Shown here: one piece after another, positions 1 to 10,748 of the stretch
Numbering within the stretch: the stretch's first letter is position 1
Layout: every line of letters begins with the position of its first letter
NCBI GenBank assembly: GCA_029255685.2
Contig: CM055316.2
Coordinates: forward strand, 76,072,861-76,136,860
Direction of reading: 5' to 3'
Length of the DNA: 64,000 nt
DNA from: Silene conica
Lineage: Eukaryota > Streptophyta > Magnoliopsida > Caryophyllales > Caryophyllaceae
Translations under genes and position numbers: made by a program
The notes under the pieces: generated by a model
Seen by the model: only the letters and a program-made list of their open reading frames with translations
What the model was told of the DNA's origin: nothing
The model's database searches: none

Positions 1-224
1 TTCAGAAGGTCTGTTGATAAATACACATAGCTTTCTAAATTTAACTGGTTTATAGAACTTTGGTTAAGGATTTTTTTTAATTATATACTTGATATATAAA
101 ACTTTTGGCAGGGATATGATACAAGTTCAATGGGGTAGTTCTGAAGGTGTTGATCAAGCTTAATTGAGCATTACCTCTCAGTTCCATATGCTGATATCTT
201 GTTCTGTATTTCTTGTTTTTATAG

Positions 225-1828
225 GATTTGCATTCATATACATGGAGGATGAGAGAGATGCTGAATATGCCATTCGAGCACTTGACCATATAGAATATGG
301 TAGGAAAGGGAGGAGACTGCGTGTCGAGTGGACAAAGGTAATTCCTGAAGAAGATCTGTAAAATTCGGTTCATATAAATCAAGATATTCTCTCTGTTTTG
401 CTCCGTTGTCTTTTTTATTTTTATTTTTCATTTTGCTTTGTTGCTGTAGCATGAACGAGGTGGCAGAAAGCCTGTCAGTACAAAAAAATCAGCTAATCTG
501 AGGCCTTCTAAAACGCTGTTTGTGATCAACTTCCCGTATCAAACTCAAACAAGAGACTTGGAAAGACACTTTGATCCATATGGGAAGATTGCAAATGTTA
601 GGATCCGGAAAAATTTCGCATTTGTTCAGTATGAATTTCTGGAAGATGCCATTAAGGCTCTGGAAGCCACAAATATGAGGTCAGTGTATGTACAACACAA
701 TTGTTGCTAAACCTATTGTAACTCCCTGGTGGGCTAAATGAATCTCTTTTATCTTCCGTGTGCAGCAAGTTTCTTGATCGAGTTATCACGGTGGAATATT
801 CTGCCCGTGGTGATGACGATGACAATAGAAGGAATGGCCGTAGCCCTGACAGGAGAGATCGTGATAGGTCACCTGACAGGAGGAGACGCTCGCCAAGTCC
901 TCACAAGAGACTCCGAAGGAGTCCTGACTATGGAGCCGGCTCCAGCCCTCTTGCCTATAGAAGAGAGAGAGCTAGCCCTGTATATGGGAATCAATCAAGC
1001 CGTAGTCCTCGTCGAGTAGAGAGAGGCAGTCTTGATTACAACCGTAAAAGGAGTCTTAGTCCTCGGAGGGACAGAAGATCGTCTCCCGTGTACCGTGGCC
1101 GTGGCCGAAGTAGGAGTCGTAGTCCTCTCAGAGTAGAGAAAAATGGGGATGCTTATGGTCGTCAACCAAGCTTGAACGCCAGTGATGTGGAAGAAGGGGC
1201 CATTCTTGATGAGAGAAATGGGAAGGGCTATGGTCGCCAGCCAAGCTTGGACACCAGTGATAGGGAAGAAGGGGCCATTCTTGATGAGAGAAATGGGAAG
1301 GGCTATGGTCGCCAGCCAAGCTTGGACACCAGTGATAGGGAAGAAGGTGCCATTCTTGACGATGATCCAGAACCGGCCAGTCCTATTAGAAAATCTATTT
1401 CGAGAGACAGGCCTATTCGTGAAACCAGAAGCCCTGTTGATGAGAGATATAGGTATATCTCCCTTATTTGTAATCACATATATGTTTAATTCTCAACAAT
1501 ACTCATTCTGAGCAAAACTCTTTCATGCACTTGCCAGCTAATCGATTGGGCAAGGCATTTGGTTGCGTGCTTTTGACTTTGGTTCAAAAATTCATCTCCG
1601 TCAAAACATCAAAACTACCCTAGGACATCCTTTGCATTAAAAACAATATTCTATTCATATGGTTATGCTTGAGTCGATGTGTGTGATCATTTAGGTGTGT
1701 GATCACTTGTGTCAAAATTCTGTAGCAACAAAACTGTTTTGACTCAAAAAATAATACTTACTCGTGCTGTTTTCTTTGTTTATCTGTGCAGTCGGTCACC
1801 TCCGAGAAGGGAACGATCACAATCTTGA
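225..1828 (+). CDS. RS41: RS40/RS41-type serine/arginine-rich splicing factor, 3' part (5' exons outside window)
   Basis: SR-family pre-mRNA splicing factor expected in nuclear speckles, where it binds RNA through two RRMs and contacts the spliceosome through its RS tail. Coding exons read from splice sites and frame: 225-337, 450-679, 766-1452, 1792-1828 (355 codons with stop, plus one split codon). Exon 225-337 is the end of RRM1, with the RNP1-like [14 protein letters not shown]. Exon 450-679 carries RRM2 (SKTLFVINF, then [10 protein letters not shown]). Exon 766-1452 is the RS tail with many RSP/SPR units. The last exon adds [12 protein letters not shown] and the stop. The order of RRM2 and RS tail and the [12 protein letters not shown] linker are typical of plant RS40/RS41. 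Positions 1-224 are intron; the N-terminal exon is to the left. An unusual 75-bp triplication lies in the tail. The RS40 versus RS41 choice rests on the syntenic neighbours. Confidence 0.9.
1154..1378 (+). repeat. 75-bp coding tandem repeat, three copies, in the RS tail
   Basis: Units start at 1154, 1229 and 1304. Each encodes 25 residues of the form [20 protein letters not shown] plus RNGKG; the third unit runs out after GAILD. Units 2 and 3 are almost identical at DNA level and unit 1 is more diverged, which suggests a recent unit duplication. The period is a multiple of three, so copy number can vary without breaking the frame. The unit is acidic (E/D) and lacks RS dipeptides, unlike the rest of the tail. 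Confidence 0.9.
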
Positions 1829-3823
1829 TCTTTCAATGGCAGTTGAACATTTTGGTGGTGGCTGTGGAGGCGTGGAGCTGTATGCTTGTCCGTTGTCTAC
1901 TTCCTATGACGAGCTTCGTGTTATCTGCCAGACTGTTAGTAGCTTGTAGTGAATGTCTGTCTGTATTCATGTGTTTGTAAGGCAAAATGGTTACTTTTGT
2001 TTGTCATTTACTTGGCTCCTGATTGCTGAATGCCGAAGGCCGAGTGCTGTAATATTTTGCTTTGGTTCATGATACTTGAAATTTTAGGCCGATTAGATCA
2101 CAGTTTCAGCTTCTCATTATTTCTCTCGTCGTTCTATATTCTGAGTAAAATTTAGTTTTTTCTTTCCTTTAAAATTTCCTTCAACCATTTGTTTCTTTAC
2201 GTTTGAATATAATACTCGTTATGAAATATTAAAATTGTAAAGAATCAAATGAATGGGGGAGAGTTTGAGTAATTATACCTTACACTAGACAAATTTGAGG
2301 ATGTGCATTATTTTAGCAAAGATGGTTAGATACTTAGACGGGCCAGTATATAAATAGATAGCCCGCGGGCTGATGACTTAATTAATGTTGAGCTAATTGC
2401 AATATTTTCCTAACAAGAATGTATAGGATTTATAGATTTTTTGAAGATAAATTGTTTGCAGCACTGGAAAGTGGAAACACATAAAGTGCGATGAGCGTTT
2501 GTATAGGATTTATAGTTTTTTTTCAAATGTGTGCACTATATTGGGGTGAAAATTAAACCCCAACTTCATAGTTAGTGTAAGAGAGTTTCTACCATTTGTG
2601 TTAATTCTTGTTCTAGTGAAATGGTAATTGAGCGTATTCAAAAAATTTCACTTAATATGGAGAATATGAAATTGTGAACTAATTTATCTAATAAAAAGAT
2701 TTTTGCAAATTGATTTTGATTGTAAAACTCTTTAACATATCTTTATTTGTAGCTTGTCTTCCCTAGGGCTGGTATATTTGTAGTAAATACGAAACGAGTT
2801 CTATAGATAGACGTGAACAAAGTATCATTTTCTATTTATTCTATTTTTGGTTTCATCCATCTATTTGACCCGTTTCATATTATTTAAAAAGGATATATCT
2901 TAAAACACACTTCAAAGCAAAACGATAATAATGTCATATATATATATACTTCATACGAAGTACTATTTAGCACAAGATATTTTGATGTTTTTCAAAATTC
3001 AGTCACTATCAAAACAATTTGATAAAGCCAACAATTTTCATAAAAAAAAGTGTCACACCCATAAATGATCAAAATGAATAATTTGACCCGTCATTGCAAA
3101 TTGCAAGTGAAGCATGAGGCCCATAGGCCCATGGGTCATAGTCAAGAAAAGACAAGTAAACTGTGTGGTGCAACACCTAATTTAAGGTGACAAATTGTTT
3201 GTAAGAAGCAAGCAACCAAATAATCACAGGCTTGTTACAGCTATTGAGAATGAGTATTGCCTCTTTGGTGGTCACTTTTTTGTTTCCTAATTGTATTACA
3301 GCCTCAATATTTCCGACTACTATGCCATCTATTTCGGAGGTTAATTATATTGTGGGTCCTCTTCTTCTATCTCTCTCTCTTTTTCATGCTTTTCTAGACT
3401 CAATCTCATCTTCATGTTTCATGATAATTGATAAGGACTTTCATTGCCTAATTGGTCAATCTATTATCACTTTGCCATTGAGTAAGGGACACGAGTTTAG
3501 AATGCGGTTTTACTAGTTAAAGATGTCTTAACGTAGTGGTTAAAGCGGATATAGTGTTGGTGTTAGGTTAAAAGAGACAAAGTTGTCATACCAAGAGCTT
3601 GAAGACCGATCAGTTTCTTGTTGATAATAACTATTTAAAACTGCATAATTTTTTATTCAAATAACTTTCATAGTCGAAGTATTTTCTTGTTATTAACGAT
3701 TCTTTATGTTTTATTGAAATAATCCTCATAAATAAATAAAAATCTAAGTGATTAGTTGAGGCAGATGGAATATAAGATTAATGATTAACAATAATTTTTG
3801 TAAGAACATTATGTACAAGGTTC
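1829..3823. other. 3' UTR of the SR gene, then intergenic DNA
   Basis: About 200-300 bp after the stop should be 3' UTR; I see no clean AATAAA. The rest is AT-rich with no gene I recognise. An open frame at 3232-3516 resembles nothing known to me. Confidence 0.5.
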
Positions 3824-4139
3824 TTTTTTTTGGCAACACGAAAAATTACACAACAAGAGTTCTATTAGCCAAGTTATGTGCAATCCTGTTCAGATTCCTA
3901 GGCAAATAACTAAAACTTAAACAATGAAAAAAGACTACAAATTCATGAATCCTTTGTAATAGCTCCTTCGTTTGAGAACTGCTTTTTTCCTGTCTAGCCA
4001 CCTGCAAGATACACACTTGACAGTCTGATAAAACCTCCAAGTGTCGAAAACCTTGCTCCTTATCCCATTCTATCACTTGTAGGATACCCTTCATTTCAGC
4101 TTGAAGAGGGGAACTAGCCAAATTTCTCTTCATTTTTTA
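3824..4139 (-). mobile_element. 5'-truncated LINE fragment carrying the RNase H end
   Basis: A minus-strand reading frame (4133-3846) matches the C-terminal RNase H domain of plant LINEs (RVT_3 type): SPLQAEMKGIL, then LEVLSDCQ, then NRIAHNLAN. On the minus strand the copy ends in a run of eight A, seen as T at 3824-3831. Direct repeats TACAAGGTTC flank it at 3814-3823 and 4140-4149, as expected for a target-site duplication. At 316 bp it is a dead 3' fragment. Confidence 0.85.
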
Positions 4140-4228
4140 TACAAGGTTCCTTTGTATGTTAAATACCTTCTTTTTATAACGAGTGTTGCCAATCAAAAAC
4201 GCGTATAACACTGTAAAAAAAAATATAT

Positions 4229-4654
4229 TACAGTTTATATTGATTTCATATTGACAAGCTTAGTGGCAAAGTCAGACTTTAAACACATTAAGAGCGAAAT
4301 TTTTTATAAGAACATATGACTAACAATATAAAACAAACTCGAAAATAATTTTAAAATATAACTAAAAACTTTGAATTTATTAGGGCACGCATTAAAATAT
4401 ATCAAAATTATTCAAAATATTTTACTAATAATGGTAAATGTGAGCTTTTTTTATTTTATTAAGACACACATTAAAGAAACCGTTATACTATAATTTATTT
4501 TGATTTCATATTGATCGACAAGCTTAGTGATCGACAAAGTTAGAATTTAAACTCAGCAAGAGCAAAAAGTTTCAATAAAAAAACAAATGAGTAATAATAT
4601 AAAACAAAATTGAAAATAATATTGAAATATAACTAAAAACTTTGAAATTTTTCG
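4229..4654. repeat. Diverged direct repeat, two copies of about 155 bp
   Basis: Copy 1 (about 4229-4380) and copy 2 (about 4494-4654) share TTGATTTCATATTGA, GACAAGCTTAGTG, AATATAAAACAAA and ATAACTAAAAACTTTGAA in the same order with scattered changes. About 110 bp of unrelated AT-rich sequence separates them. I see no coding potential; this may be an old duplication inside a decayed element. Confidence 0.7.
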
Positions 4655-5592
4655 TTATCTCGTGAGGACGCAGCATTCCCCCTTTCTCAAACACTAGGAC
4701 CATAGGCTAAAAACATGTGATAACATTTAATCTAGGTTAAATTAGCAAAGTTCAATTTGATGCACCCTTGAAAAGGAACAATGACACACAAGGAATTGAA
4801 ATTTATTGGAGTGATTTACTTGACTCCATATAAATAATCACAAGAATCCTAACTAGGTATCAAATATTGACACGTTACTAACATTTTATCTTATAATTAT
4901 CTTCATATTCATATTCATCTTTTACAATGCAAATACAAACCTTGCATGAATAATTATATTCATTCTAAACAAACAAAAAAACAACAACTGTCTAAATATA
5001 TATTATTATTTCTTTTTGTCTTTCATTGAATGTATCACGTAAATGTCATAAAATTCAAATAAATCTCTTTGAAAAAAGTTAGCTTTATTGACAATATGTA
5101 ATATATATATATAGTATAATATAGTATTAAAGTTAGTAATTAAATTCGAATTGCATGCATGAGTGTTAGCCGAAAGAAAAAAATTCAAGATGCTTTGCTT
5201 ATTCACAATCGCTTATGGTGTTTGTCAATCTTAATTTCTAACCGTAACTTTTTTTACTTTTCACCTTTTTAATTATCTCTTATCTTGGTTCTTTGATTTC
5301 TTATTTTTCTCGTGCTATGAAGTATGAATGTAATGTATAAAAAGTATAATGTGTCCATGTAAAGTATGTGAAATTGAACGTCAAAAATGTCGTTCTGATG
5401 TCCGTTTATAACAACAGTTTATATTGCTTGTGTCAGTCGCACATTTGTGACACTTCAAGTCCAAAGAACATTCGTATCAGGAAACGTATTAGAATATAAA
5501 ATTGATACCGTGAAGTATTTCGATAGAAAGCTATATCAATTGAGGTAATATGGAGGACAAGACTTACCAAATGTTTTGATGTTTATGATAAA

Positions 5593-6237
5593 CTAGTTTT
5601 TTACCTGCGCAAAAAATTGTACGGGCTGTTTTCATATCGTATTATTCTAAATATGTATCATCGGAACTAAATTATAAATGTTCATAAATTTTGTTTTATA
5701 TCTAACGTCTATACACTTTTTTTATCTAAATTCAATTTTGTTTTATATCTACCGTCTATACACTTTTGTTTATGACTTGATTTTAGCAAAATATTTCAAT
5801 TGATGATATTAATTTGTATATATACTATTCTGGTTGTTATATTAATAATAAGTAATTTTTATTGTTCTTTAATTTAGTATTGTCGGCACGGTTTTTTTAT
5901 TCGATTGCTGTAAATTGTTTATTGTAATTATGAATTGGGTATAAATTGTTATGTAATAGTTCTAGACAGACGACGTTCGAAATTATTATATTTTCTTATA
6001 TAATATTTAAGTTCATGTTATACATATTGATAGTTTTCGTAAAAATTCATGTTTACGAATTTATATCAAAAATGTTCCGTAATAATTGTAAAACTATTAT
6101 TTCAGGTAGTTATTTCGAATTAAAATCATTATACAACTTTGCGGGTCCTACCATGATGAATTTTTTTTTTTAAAAAAAAATTGGGTTGATGACGTGGCTC
6201 AACCATAGCCTTCTAAGTGATCTTGCAATTATATAAA
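5593..6237 (-). mobile_element. Non-autonomous Helitron 1
   Basis: Read on the minus strand the element ends in a GC-rich stem, a T-rich stretch and CTAG (5593-5596), followed by T: the plant Helitron 3' signature. Its 5' end at 6237 aligns with the Helitron at 47-48 kb: TATATAA near the terminus and a GCCACGTCAT block about 35 bases in. The terminal TC has become TT. No Rep/helicase frame is present. A short internal duplication around TATATCTACCGTCTATACAC occurs near 5692 and 5732. Confidence 0.6.
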
Positions 6238-6913
6238 CTAGGTTTAAACCCGTGAAAATTCACGGATTAATTAATAATGTATGTTTAATACTACGTGATG
6301 ATAATACTCGTTTAGGATGTGGGTATACAAAGTGATGATAATTGGTAGTACGAAAGGGTCATCACGTAGTATACAAACTCGATGATACAAAAAAATCACG
6401 TAGTATTATAAAAATCTATATTAATTATAAAGAATTTTCATAGGTGTTGCCCTAGTTGCAGTACGGAAGGGTCATCACGTAGTACTCACGGATTATCATC
6501 ACGTAGTATACAAACTCGCTCATACAAAAAAAATCTATATTAAGGATGTTTGGTCGTGCTCTGGGTATACAAAGTTCTACTAAAGACCCAGGAGGTAAAA
6601 GGGGCAATAGAGTAAGTCTGAGAATTTATGGAGGATTTTTTTGAATGCGGCTTGGATATAGAAGTACTAAGTTAATGCTAGCTACCGATATAATCTTGGA
6701 TTAATAGATGAATCATTGGCGGTATATCAGTTTAGGAAATTATTCCATAATTTTCGCCTATTGCAACTATTATGGAATGAAATTATTTCCGACGGTTTTT
6801 AAAGAAATTTAATGGAATTTTATAGTAGCTCTAATTTTCTGCCACATCAGATGTAGGAAAATTTATGTGATGCCACGTCAGCGATGTGGCTATTGCATTA
6901 GTAAAGTATATGA
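6238..6913 (-). mobile_element. Non-autonomous Helitron 2, abutting Helitron 1
   Basis: The minus-strand 3' end is a stem (CCGTGAATTTTCACGG), then GTTTAAAC and CTAG at 6238-6241, followed by T, which is the first base of Helitron 1. The proposed 5' end is TCATATAC at 6913, preceded by A, giving an A|T target. A TGACGTGGC block lies near the 5' end, as in the other copies. Inside, ATCACGTAGTA recurs about four times between 6355 and 6510. No protein-coding capacity is seen. The 5' boundary is less certain than the 3' one. Confidence 0.5.
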
Positions 6914-8269
6914 TATATGATGATAAGATTGATAATGCTACTTAATTATATTAGGTGTACAATATTATTATATACCTTAAGCTAGTTAAGACTTAAGACT
7001 TAAGAGTAGTAGCTCCCTGTTTTTTTACTTTGTTTTGATTCTGCTTTGTTATTTATGAAAAATACTTTTAAATTCTGTATTCTCATTGATTTGGTGTATA
7101 ATGAAGTGTTACACCCAATTTACCAAAATTCAACTACATATTTCACTCTATAGACTAACAAATGATTGAAATGTACTACCAAAAGTAACCGATAAGAATA
7201 AACTTCATCTGTCCTCGGTTCAAATGTATCCGATCATTTGTTGTCCTATTTTATTTTGGGATCTCTCAGTCAAGTTAATTATTGTCCTTTTTCATTCTAG
7301 GGATGCATTTGATAAATAATTTGACAATTTATACTCAACTTGATTCATTTTATCATCTAATATTTGTCTCCCTTCTCTTCTCTTAGTCTTTATGATAAAA
7401 TTAACGGACCAAAACGAAAGGAGTAGATGTCTATATTGAAATAATAGAGTACACTAGCTAGCTTCTATTAGAACCCTTTTACCCGTTTAATTTGCAATTT
7501 GTAGACTTAATAAATTTTGTCAGTGCAACTTCTAATTCCATTATAATTTCTCCAAATTAAAGTTTTCAGTGCCACCGTAAAGTTACATGCATGCACTTGA
7601 TCGCTTTTATACGAAAGCATGTGAAACCGTAGACTTCTTATAACCGACCCGATTTATATTCAAGTTGTACTCTAATAAAGAATAATATTAATCTGATCTA
7701 ACATATTGATCTAATCATTCCATTCTACCCGGATGATTATTGATCGTGAGCGGTGGTGGATCTAGAATTTTTGTATAAAGGGGTATACATTTTTTTTTAC
7801 GCGTTATCTACATGTGTCTAAGGAATATTTTTATATTTTGTTTTTTTATATTAATTAATATTTAAGTAAAGAAAATTGGACTTATATATATATATATTTT
7901 TTTTTTCAAAAATAACGTCTTCTCTAAAATACTACGAAATATATATAAAAACAATGACTAAAAGTTCTAGAATATAATACATTTTGTTACAAAATTTAAT
8001 ATTAAATACTAGTGGTTCAAGTTCAATTGTTTAGAATCTGCCATATATTCTAAAGGTCATGGGTTCAAATCTTATATTAAGCAATTTTTTGGAATTGAAG
8101 GAGATGGAAACTGACACCTCTACCAACTATGCCAAGATAACTATATATCTTATATTGGAGACTTATAAAAATTTATGTCGAAAATTTCATCGGGGGCACG
8201 TGTCCACTCGGGCCCCCTAAATGCGCCCTAGATATTGAGACCTGTTATCTCCAAATAACTTAATAATTA
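6914..8269. other. AT-rich intergenic DNA with a degraded repeat
   Basis: No gene is recognised. About 7750-8232 looks like a decayed non-coding repeat, beginning GCGGTGGTGGATCTAGAATT and ending in a G/C-rich CGGGGGCACGTG and GGGCCCCCTAAATGCGCCC block. Inside it, GGGTTCAAATC near 8058 resembles a pol III B box, but no convincing A box or flanking duplication was found. Confidence 0.4.
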
Positions 8270-9022
8270 CGGAATTACTTTTTCACATACGAATTTTACT
8301 TTTTCACATACATTTTTTCATTAAATTTCCATATCATACCCTTTTTCTAAAACTAAGCAAATCAACTCTTATCCTATCTTTTCCCAAAAATCGAATCTAA
8401 TTGCACTAAACATGAACAATGAAATATAATTCTTCAATTAACGGAATTAATACATTTTGTTGAAATTATGAGAAGTTATCAACTAGTCAAATTAATTTGT
8501 GTAGTCCATTAACAATTAACTCGGAAGAAATTTTGTCTAATATACTGTTTGAATTATTATTTGGGGATGAAACTTAAACCCTAATTTATATAAACCAAAT
8601 CAATTTCTGAATAATGGTGTTCGACGACCTTGCTTCAGCGTTAAAAGAACTACTCCGTAAATTAGTCGATGACTGGGCACTGGATAAAGTGGGCTGCTAA
8701 TAATTGTAATATGATGTCATCGTGAATTTGTGTATGAAACTTCAATGAAGATGGTAATTTAGGTACAAAATTCCAAAAGAATAGCTAACTTCATTTTATT
8801 TACACCATGTATGTCCAGAGCATAGTTTGTTGGAGCATAAGTTTTGACCGGAGTAAAAGTCAGACGGAGTGCGTTGTCGGAGAAAGGTGAAGGGACTTAG
8901 GGAGGGGTGAAAGAAAGGAGAGGAAAAAACTCAATTGGATGTATCAACGAAAAAATGACAAGGGTAAAATTGTAAAAGTCGTATGTGAAAGAGTAAAATC
9001 CGTATGTGAAAAAGTACGTCCC
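8270..9022. mobile_element. Terminal-inverted-repeat element of 753 bp, no transposase
   Basis: The ends are inverted copies of each other over about 40 bp. Both carry ACTTTTTCACATACG followed by ATTTTACT and TTTCACATAC (left 8276-8311; right 8978-9015, reversed). An identical 8-bp direct repeat AATAATTA flanks it at 8262-8269 and 9023-9030. The interior has no long open frame. The 8-bp TSD points to a hAT-like class, but the terminal sequence does not match a hAT family I know, so the superfamily is left open. Confidence 0.7.
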
Positions 9023-9030
9023 AATAATTA

Positions 9031-10039
9031 ACCATACAATACAACATAAGAAACTAGCTTGTACTAGACCTAAATAACCCGTTTTCCGAATCTAAAATTA
9101 TTGTAACATGATTAGTTGACATGGTAAGATAGAGTTGTACAAGTTGATAAGTTCGGTTGCAAGATATGAGACAAAAATGTTACGTTACTAATAAGCTACT
9201 AATGTGTAATGAGCCTTAAACTTTTGGAGGTTTATCCTTTTCACATGTTGTACCTTATCTTCATAATTAAATACAATATCACATACTACTATTAGATTTG
9301 ACTACTTAAGTGAGTAATTAGTGGTATATAGTGACAATTTCTACATTATTAACTCAATTTAATATTGTTTAGAAGCATCTACTTTAGCTAATTAGATCGA
9401 GTAGGGGGAATTAAAAATGTAAGAAAGTAGAATGACAAAGGATCCTCGATCCTCATCAGGGTATTTCCAAATGAATGTCGGCCGACGGCACGTCGACGGA
9501 GACGACTGGAGAATGTTGAACGAATCCAACTCACTTAGTACGTGTACATGCTTATTTTAACTAATCATATTATCGTTCTGAGTGTCCGAGTCAATTTTGT
9601 ACGTATTTGTTCAATACAAATGATATGTATTTTAATTAACACTCTGTATAGAGTAATATTTTGAAATTAACTTGAATGGAAGAAATAATCTTTTAAAATT
9701 TATCAGATTTTATTTCCTCCATTTTAGTCTAGGTTAACTCTCATTTAATCTAGGTAACATGCAATATATAAGTACAGCTGTACAGGCGTCTCAACTAATT
9801 TAGAGGCCCCGTGCAACAACAAAAATGAGGCTCTCCCAATATGTTGAAAACATGTAAAATAAAAGCAAAGTTAAGAAAATTATTCCAATGGAAGTCCAAC
9901 TCGAGCTTTGTAACTTATAGGCAAATTTGGTACCACTACACTACTCTCTGTGTGTTAATAGAATTATAGGTTTTATTTTATTTATACTCTATAAAAGCTT
10001 TTTTTAGGCTCAAAAAAACTTGAGACTCAGAGTAATCGG
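9031..10039. other. Intergenic DNA without a recognised feature
   Basis: AT-rich with no long open frame and no clear repeat structure. A GC-richer patch at 9475-9510 (GGCCGACGGCACGTCGACGG) stands out but has no coding support. Confidence 0.4.
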
Positions 10040-10055
10040 ATTTTCATCCCTCTTT
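10040..10055. repeat. Left target-site duplication of the full-length LINE
   Basis: ATTTTCATCCCTCTTT, identical to 15916-15931. The last three T merge with the element's poly(A) tail read on the plus strand. Confidence 0.9.
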
Positions 10056-10087
10056 TTTTTTTTTTTTGAAAATAAACCTCGAGGGGT

Positions 10088-10748
10088 TTATATTACTTCC
10101 ATAAAATCGCGAGACACGAGATCGCCAATGTTCAAAGGTAACTCCGCTCCCCAATCGCGCCTCTCATAGGACCAAGGCCGAACATGGGCAAGAGCATGTG
10201 CCACCCTATTACACTCCCTATAAATAAAAGAAAACGAAACAAACTCAAAGAAAGAACATAAATGATAAATATCCGTATAAATAAGACTAATGTCACTCCT
10301 ATCTTGAACGTGTTGTTGTAGATCCAAAATCACCGCTTGACAATCTCTCTCCAAAATCACCTTCTTGTGCCCTTTCCTTCGTGCCTCCTCAAGTCCGATC
10401 AAGATAGCCTCTGCCTCCGCTGCCTTAGCCTCCGCTACACCCTGCCGTTGTTGAGTCAGACCCCAAATGACACGACCAGCTCCGTTCCTGCAAACAGCCC
10501 CTGCGCTCACCCCAACCCCATCACAAATCCCAGCATCCACATTCACCTTTACCGCGTCCCCTGCAGGCACCTCCCAGCCCCTCCTCACGCTCTCTGTTCC
10601 CGCCCCTGCCCTGTTATTCCCACCTCCTGCACGCAACCCCACCCCACGCACCCCATCCCCAGCCCCTGCACCCACCCCACAATCCCTGCCCAGCTCACCC
10701 ATTTCAGCTCGACACTCCATAATCCTCTGAATCACCAGATGCTCTTCA
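10088..10748 (-). pseudogene. LINE RNase H domain, out of frame with ORF2
   Basis: The -1 frame relative to ORF2 continues the same protein after the six-G run: EEHLVIQRI, a variable G/A-rich linker, then an RNase H fold of the RVT_3 type with KVNVDAG (first Asp), KAAEAEAILIGLEEA (Glu), ILERDCQAV (Asp) and NRVAHALAHV near the C-terminus. It removes RNA from the RNA:DNA hybrid in related elements. There is no start codon of its own in a sensible place. I treat it as ORF2 detached by a one-base indel; a frameshift signal is not convincing because no X XXY YYZ heptamer lies in the zero frame. Confidence 0.8.

Noticed and set aside
2345..2375. Promoter-like TATATAAATA next to a GCCCGCGGGC palindrome
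   Set aside because: No gene follows it in either direction; AT-rich DNA gives such matches by chance.
3232..3516. 94-codon plus-strand open frame
   Set aside because: No known domain, no promoter context, and hydrophobic composition expected from AT/CT-rich DNA.
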